Position numbers and translations under genes: made by a program | From: Bacillus carboniphilus | GTDB lineage: Bacteria > Bacillota > Bacilli > Bacillales > JC228 | Direction: 5' to 3' | DNA: 64,000 nt | Assembly: GCF_039522365.1 (NCBI RefSeq) | Contig: NZ_BAAADJ010000014.1 | Coordinates: forward strand, 70,811-134,810 | The notes under the pieces: model-generated | Seen by the model: the letters and a program-made list of their open reading frames with translations, nothing else | The model's database searches: none | What the model was told of the DNA's origin: nothing | Part shown: piece after piece, positions 59,750 through 64,000 of the stretch | Layout: each line of letters begins with the position of its first letter | Position numbering within the stretch: the first letter of the stretch is position 1

Positions 59750-61261
59750 ATGAAGCCAAAACTACAGCTATCCTTACAAACATCCAATTTGGTTCTTGGA
59801 TTTATGATATGGGTTATTATTTCTTCACTGATTCCATTTATTAAGGAAGATATCGTGATGAACCCAGACCAAATAGCATTGGTTACTGCAGTTCCGGTTA
59901 TATTAGGGTCTTTATTACGAATTCCATTGGGATACTGGGCTAACCAATTCGGTGCTAGAAAGATGTTTTTAATCAGTTTTGTTATTTTAATGTTTCCTGT
60001 TTACTATATCAGTGAAGCAAATTCATATTCTGACTTAATTATTGGTGGAATTTTACTAGGCTTAGGTGGAGCGGTATTTTCAATCGGGGTAACATCCTTA
60101 CCAAAATACTTTCCTAAGGAAAAGCATGGTTTTGTAAATGGAATATATGGAGCGGGGAATATTGGGACCGCTGTTACGACCTTCTCAGCACCGTTTGTTG
60201 CGAGCACGCTGGGGTGGTCCATGACCATTAAGATTTACCTTGTGCTTCTAGGAGCATTTATTCTATTAAACTTTTTACTGGGTGACCGTAAGGAAACAAG
60301 TGTAAAAACTCCATTAGTTTCACAAATCAAATCAGTGTATCGAAACGAGAAATTGTGGTTCCTATCTCTGTTCTATTTTATTACTTTCGGATCATTTGTG
60401 GCATTTACAATTTTCCTACCAAGCTTTTTGGTAGACCACTTTGAGATTAGTAAAGTAGACGCTGGAATTCGAACAGCTGGGTTCATTGGGATTGCGACCT
60501 TCTTACGACCTGTAGGAGGATGGATGGGTGATAGATTTAACTCACTCGTTGTACTGATGCTGGTATTTAGCGGTATTACAATTGCAGCAACTATCCTAGC
60601 TTTTTCTCCTTCTATTGCAATGTACACTGTAGGCTGCTTGTCCATTGCCGTTTTCGCAGGGATTGGAAATGGGATTATTTTTAAACTTGTCCCTCATTAT
60701 TTTCAAAAGCAAGCTGGGGTTGTAAATGGGATTGTTTCAGCTATGGGAGGACTGGGGGGATTCTTCCCACCACTCATGTTATCGTTTTTGTTTAGTTTAA
60801 CAGGACATTTTGCTATTGGGTTCATGGCTCTTTCTGAACTAGCATTGGCAAGTCTTATTATTGTGATTTGGATGTACTATCATGACAAATTGCATTTATC
60901 AAAAAATATTATTGAACATACAGTTGAAGGGATTATGATTACTGACAAAAATGGAGTGATTCTGTCAGTGAACCCATCATTTACAAAGGTTACAGGTTTT
61001 ACAGAAGAAGAGGTGGTTGGTAAAACTCCTAGTCTTTTGAAATCTGGCATTCAAGATCAACATTTCTATCAAAAAATGTGGCAAAGCATTGAGAAAAACG
61101 GATGCTGGCAAGGGGAAATTTGGAACCGTCGTAAAAATGGAGAGACATATTTAGAGTGGTTGACAATCAGTGCAATCAAAGATGAGGCGAATGAGGTTAA
61201 GTGTTTCGCTGGAATGTTCAGTGATATTACGTCAACACAAAAAAATACAGTAAATCAGTAA
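59750..61261 (+). CDS. NarK-family nitrate transporter fused to a C-terminal PAS domain
   Basis: A 503-residue fusion. Residues 1-385 are a 12-helix MFS transporter of the nitrate/nitrite porter group: LLRIPLGYWANQFGARK, GAGNIGTAVTTFSAP, GIATFLRPVGGWMGDRF and FKLVPHYFQKQAG are NarK/NasA-like nitrate signatures, with the two substrate Arg residues in LRIPLG and FLRPVGG. Residues about 386-495 are a PAS domain (HTVEGIMITDKNGVILSVNPSF, in parts) with WQGEIWNRRKNG. B. subtilis NarK and NasA stop near residue 400, so the PAS is an addition. The next gene is a kinase core with no sensor. The ATG follows GAGAGGAGCATAAAAAGG. Confidence 0.9.
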   Translation: MKPKLQLSLQTSNLVLGFMIWVIISSLIPFIKEDIVMNPDQIALVTAVPVILGSLLRIPLGYWANQFGARKMFLISFVILMFPVYYISEANSYSDLIIGGILLGLGGAVFSIGVTSLPKYFPKEKHGFVNGIYGAGNIGTAVTTFSAPFVASTLGWSMTIKIYLVLLGAFILLNFLLGDRKETSVKTPLVSQIKSVYRNEKLWFLSLFYFITFGSFVAFTIFLPSFLVDHFEISKVDAGIRTAGFIGIATFLRPVGGWMGDRFNSLVVLMLVFSGITIAATILAFSPSIAMYTVGCLSIAVFAGIGNGIIFKLVPHYFQKQAGVVNGIVSAMGGLGGFFPPLMLSFLFSLTGHFAIGFMALSELALASLIIVIWMYYHDKLHLSKNIIEHTVEGIMITDKNGVILSVNPSFTKVTGFTEEEVVGKTPSLLKSGIQDQHFYQKMWQSIEKNGCWQGEIWNRRKNGETYLEWLTISAIKDEANEVKCFAGMFSDITSTQKNTVNQ

Positions 61262-61281
61262 GGGCAAAAGGAGTGAGAAGA

Positions 61282-61935
61282 ATGGCACCTAGCTCATTGG
61301 ATAAAAAAGTAACAAATTATATTATCCAGGCACAGGAAGAAGAAATCAAACGGATTTCAAATGAGCTTCATGAAGGCGTATCTCAAACTCTCTATAGCTT
61401 ATTTACAGGGCTACAATTTGTTGAAAAGCAACAAGCTGACCCAAAAATTAAACAAATTGTATCAGAAATGGTACAGTTAACAGAGAGAACAATAGAGGAA
61501 TTAAGATGGGTATCAACGGAGCTTTACCCTGCTTCGTTGGATACCCTTGGAATTGTGGCAGCGATTCGATCTTATTTAAAGGTTTATACCTCCACATTTG
61601 GAATAGATGTTGAAGTAAAGACAATGGGCACTGAAAGAGTCCTTTCATCCGAACAGAAAATTGCCCTATTTCGTTCTTGCCAGGAAGCATTAGTTAATAG
61701 TGCTAAGTATGCAGATACGAGTAAAGTCTTTATCGATATGAAATGGGAAGATAATAAAATCATGATAATTATTAAAGATGAAGGTGTCGGTTTTTCGATT
61801 GAAGAGGTCACTCGTAATCAAGAGTGTTTAGGATTAGCTTCAATTAAACAGAGATTAGAATTGTTATCTGGGACCGCCACTGTACATTCCACCCCCGGAA
61901 AGGGAACAATTGTAACATTAGTTTTACCGATTTAA
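61282..61935 (+). CDS. Sensor-less HisKA_3 histidine kinase core (NreB/NarX-type)
   Basis: A 217-residue kinase with only the dimerisation/phosphotransfer and ATPase domains. The phospho-His is His30 in RISNELHEGVSQTL. The HATPase has ALVNSAKYAD, IKDEGVGF and the GLASIKQRLELLSG box, typical of NarX/NreB/LiaS kinases. There is no transmembrane helix, PAS or GAF domain and no cysteine cluster, whereas NreB has an Fe-S PAS in front. It starts 20 bp after the NarK-PAS gene (AAAGGAG site, ATG 61282), which suggests the sensor arm is supplied in trans. Confidence 0.9.
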   Translation: MAPSSLDKKVTNYIIQAQEEEIKRISNELHEGVSQTLYSLFTGLQFVEKQQADPKIKQIVSEMVQLTERTIEELRWVSTELYPASLDTLGIVAAIRSYLKVYTSTFGIDVEVKTMGTERVLSSEQKIALFRSCQEALVNSAKYADTSKVFIDMKWEDNKIMIIIKDEGVGFSIEEVTRNQECLGLASIKQRLELLSGTATVHSTPGKGTIVTLVLPI

Positions 61936-61970
61936 GGATGCAATAGAATAAATTCGGGAGGTACCAATTT

Positions 61971-62627
61971 ATGATTCGGGTTCTTCTAGTAGATGATCAT
62001 GCTGTCGTTAGAATGGGGCTACGCATGTTGCTAGAACCAAACACTAAAATGGAAGTAGTGGGAGAGGCTTCAGAAGGAAATGAAGCAATTCAAAGAGCAT
62101 TAGAACTTAAACCAGACGTTGTTCTAATGGACTTAAGTATGCCGCATGGAAAAGATGGTTTATCTGCAACAATTGAATTAAAGAAATCCTTACCTGAAAC
62201 TGAGATTTTAATTTTGACAATGCATGATGACGAAGAATACTTGTTTAGAGTCATTCAGGCCGGAGCTTCTGGATATATACTAAAAAGTGCACCCCATGAA
62301 GAGTTGTTATCTGCCATTGAATCTGTTGCTACTGGAAGGGCGTATTTATATCCAACCGCAACGAAACGACTCATGCAAGAGTATGTTGAAAAGCTTAATC
62401 AGGGTGGAAATATGGATACGTATTCCTTATTATCTGACCGCGAAAAAGAAGTTTTAACGTTAATTGCTAAGGGTTATACAAATAAAGATATTGCTGAGCA
62501 ACTAATCATTAGTGTGAAAACGGTAGAAACGCATAAAAGTAATTTAATGGAGAAATTACAGATGAAGACTCGGCCAGAATTAGTTAAATATGCAGTGCAA
62601 AAAGGTTTACTTGATTACGGGGTATAG
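61971..62627 (+). CDS. NarL/FixJ-type response regulator, NreC-like
   Basis: A 218-residue regulator: receiver domain (residues 1-120, phospho-accepting Asp54 in VVLMDLSMP, Lys in YILKSAP) and LuxR-type HTH (about 150-215, with LLSDREKEVLTLIAKGYTNKDIAEQL). The combination with HisKA_3 kinases and an NreA-like GAF protein points to the NreC type, which activates nitrate respiration genes. Candidate operators are the paired GGGA-N3-TCCC sites before 54.6 kb. The ATG follows CGGGAGGTACCAATTT. Confidence 0.9.
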   Translation: MIRVLLVDDHAVVRMGLRMLLEPNTKMEVVGEASEGNEAIQRALELKPDVVLMDLSMPHGKDGLSATIELKKSLPETEILILTMHDDEEYLFRVIQAGASGYILKSAPHEELLSAIESVATGRAYLYPTATKRLMQEYVEKLNQGGNMDTYSLLSDREKEVLTLIAKGYTNKDIAEQLIISVKTVETHKSNLMEKLQMKTRPELVKYAVQKGLLDYGV

Positions 62628-62631
62628 TCCA

Positions 62632-63081
62632 TTGAAACCAAATAAAATGAAAGAAGTTTCGATCAGAATGAATCAAATTTGTATGGAAACTATGAAGGAA
62701 TTATCAAGCGATTTTGTAGCCCTTGCGACTTATAATAATGAGGGAAAAGACATTAGGTGGAAATTTGCTGCAGGAAATCGGAACGAAAAATACAAACAGA
62801 TTACAGTTCGCTATGGAAAAGGAATAGCAGGTCAAGTTATGCGGAGCGGTTCACCCATGGTGATTCAATCATTTCCAGAAGATATAAACGGAAAAGCAAC
62901 TGATTACCCAATTATGCTAGCCGAACAATTAGTTTCTTGTATAGCAGTACCAGTTCAATTCAATGATAAAATATGGGGTGTTCTATTGGCAGGGCATCGT
63001 ATTGAAAAGGGTTTTACAGAAGAAGATAGAAATAAATTAATGGAAGCTGCCAAAAAGGTTAGTTATACAATCTCTAAGTAA
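62632..63081 (+). CDS. NreA-like GAF-domain protein, possible nitrate receptor
   Basis: A protein of about 149 residues that is a single GAF domain (for example FVALATYNNEGKDIRWKFAAG and VRYGKGIAGQVMRSG, with VSCIAVPVQFNDKIWGVLLAGHR as the last strands). Staphylococcal NreA (about 154 residues) is a nitrate-binding GAF protein that inhibits NreB. Size and position next to an NreC-like regulator make that the likely role. The start is a TTG after ACGGGGT, two codons' width past the regulator stop. Nitrate binding is inferred. Confidence 0.75.
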   Translation: MKPNKMKEVSIRMNQICMETMKELSSDFVALATYNNEGKDIRWKFAAGNRNEKYKQITVRYGKGIAGQVMRSGSPMVIQSFPEDINGKATDYPIMLAEQLVSCIAVPVQFNDKIWGVLLAGHRIEKGFTEEDRNKLMEAAKKVSYTISK

Positions 63082-63111
63082 AAACACCAGTAATAAGCTA
63101 GAGGTGTCACG

Positions 63112-64000
63112 ATGACAAATTGGAATGAACAAAGTACGAACGAAAAAGGACAAAGTGAAGTACAAAACCTAAAAGAATTAGCTGATATAAAATATGCGCT
63201 TGATGAATCCTCTATTGTAGCAGTTACAGACCAAAAGGGGATTATTACGTATGTAAATGATAAATTTTGTGAAATTTCTAAGTATACAAGGGAACAGTTA
63301 ATTGGGCAGGATCACCGAATTATTAATTCGGGTTATCATTCTAAGGAGTTTTTTCGAGAATTATGGAGAACAATCGCTAACGGAAAGGTTTGGAAAGGAG
63401 AAATTAAAAATAAGGCAAAGGATGGATCGTACTACTGGGTAGATACAACCATTGTTCCTTTCATAGATGAAAAGGGAAAGCCTTATCAATATCTTGCTAT
63501 TCGAACAGAAGTTACGGCCTATAAGAAGGTTCTGGAAGAATTAAAACTATCAATAAGCGAATTAGCCGATTTGAAGTATGCTTTGGATGAATCTACGATT
63601 GTAGCTAGGACAGATCAAAGAGGGACTATTACGTATGTAAATGATAAATTCTGTGAAATCTCGAAGTATTCAAGAGACGAGCTAATTGGTAGTGACCATC
63701 GGATTATCAATTCAGGCTATCATTCAAAAGAATTTTTTAAAAAGCTTTGGAAAACAATTGGTAACGGTCAAGTGTGGAAAGGTGAGATTAAAAATAAAGC
63801 TAAGGATGGAACGTATTACTGGGTGGATACCACGATTGTCCCGTTCATAAATGACAATGGGAAGCCCTATCAATATTTAGCCATTCGTTCAGAAATCACT
63901 GCACGTAAAAGAGTAGAAGAAGAACTGAAGCAAATGATGACAAAAATTATACAGGTTCAGGAAGAAGAACGGAAAAAAGTATCTCGTGAATTACATGATG
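63112..64000 (+). CDS. Tandem-PAS sensor kinase, cut by the window edge
   Basis: At least 296 residues, running off the right end. Two PAS domains (residues about 24-145 and 152-273) are near copies at a 384-bp (128-codon) offset: YALDES..V..TDQ.G.ITYVNDKFCEISKY and KNKAKDG.YYWVDTTIVPF are almost unchanged. The DNA copies differ at many third positions, so the duplication is not recent. The last residues (VQEEERKKVSRELHD) are the start of a HisKA_3 phospho-acceptor region. The ATG follows TAGAGGTGTCACG. It is a second candidate partner for the NreC-like regulator. Confidence 0.88.
   Translation, partial: MTNWNEQSTNEKGQSEVQNLKELADIKYALDESSIVAVTDQKGIITYVNDKFCEISKYTREQLIGQDHRIINSGYHSKEFFRELWRTIANGKVWKGEIKNKAKDGSYYWVDTTIVPFIDEKGKPYQYLAIRTEVTAYKKVLEELKLSISELADLKYALDESTIVARTDQRGTITYVNDKFCEISKYSRDELIGSDHRIINSGYHSKEFFKKLWKTIGNGQVWKGEIKNKAKDGTYYWVDTTIVPFINDNGKPYQYLAIRSEITARKRVEEELKQMMTKIIQVQEEERKKVSRELHD

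Overview
The window is low-GC chromosomal DNA from a spore-forming member of the Bacillaceae. This rests on alpha/beta-type spore proteins, KinD/KinE-type sporulation kinases, a Rap-Phr pair, SigI-RsgI, CtsR boxes, and gene order that follows Bacillus subtilis (as recalled, not searched) along ykoY(terC)-sigI-rsgI-sspD-ktrD-ykrP-kinE-ogt, kinD-clpE-ykvI-ykvS-ykvT and ptsH-ptsI-ykwC-patA. No rRNA, tRNA, CRISPR array, insertion sequence or prophage was seen. The last gene runs off the right edge.

Regions: 0.1-3 kb holds a small HTH protein, a NupC nucleoside transporter and a secreted DUF4397 protein. 3.4-9.6 kb holds release factor 3, an RND exporter and a broken terC gene. 9.7-15 kb holds a secreted acidic protein, the sigI-rsgI operon, a spore DNA-binding protein, a Ktr potassium channel subunit and two tiny basic ORFs. 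15-26.7 kb is rich in sporulation phosphorelay inputs (KinE, a Spo0E-like phosphatase, Rap-Phr, KinD), mixed with a radical SAM protein, an acyltransferase, Ogt, a ZIP transporter and an Fsr-like MFS exporter. 26.9-33.9 kb holds a PhnDCEE-type ABC importer, a 5'-nucleotidase-like phosphoesterase and an M3 peptidase. 34-46 kb holds CtsR-controlled clpE, ykvI, a CPBP protease, ykvS, ykvT, ptsHI, a GNAT protein, ykwC and patA.

46.6-64 kb is one functional block. A molybdenum cofactor operon (moaC-moaB-moeA-moaE-moaD-moeB-moaA-modA-modB-mobA-mobB) starts behind a perfect Fnr-type box centred about 41.5 bp before the predicted transcription start. It is followed by a second operon: a NarI-like cytochrome b, a Nas/Nap-type molybdopterin oxidoreductase, a four-cluster ferredoxin, a Tat-dependent Rieske protein, three small unknown proteins, a NarK-family transporter fused to a PAS domain, a kinase core with no sensor domain, a NarL/NreC-type regulator, an NreA-like GAF protein, and a second kinase with two near-identical PAS domains. 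I read this as an unusual nitrate-respiration module in which the transporter itself may be the sensor arm of a split two-component system. Two copies of GGGA-N3-TCCC, 22 bp apart, sit just before its promoter and are the candidate operators of the regulator.

A second unexplained feature is a set of three intergenic tandem arrays (about 3.0, 42.4-42.8 and 46.05-46.2 kb) with unrelated sequences but the same 52-bp period. A fourth array at 34.0 kb has a 20-21 bp period. Start sites below were often moved from the longest ORF to the codon with a proper ribosome binding site; the evidence says where.
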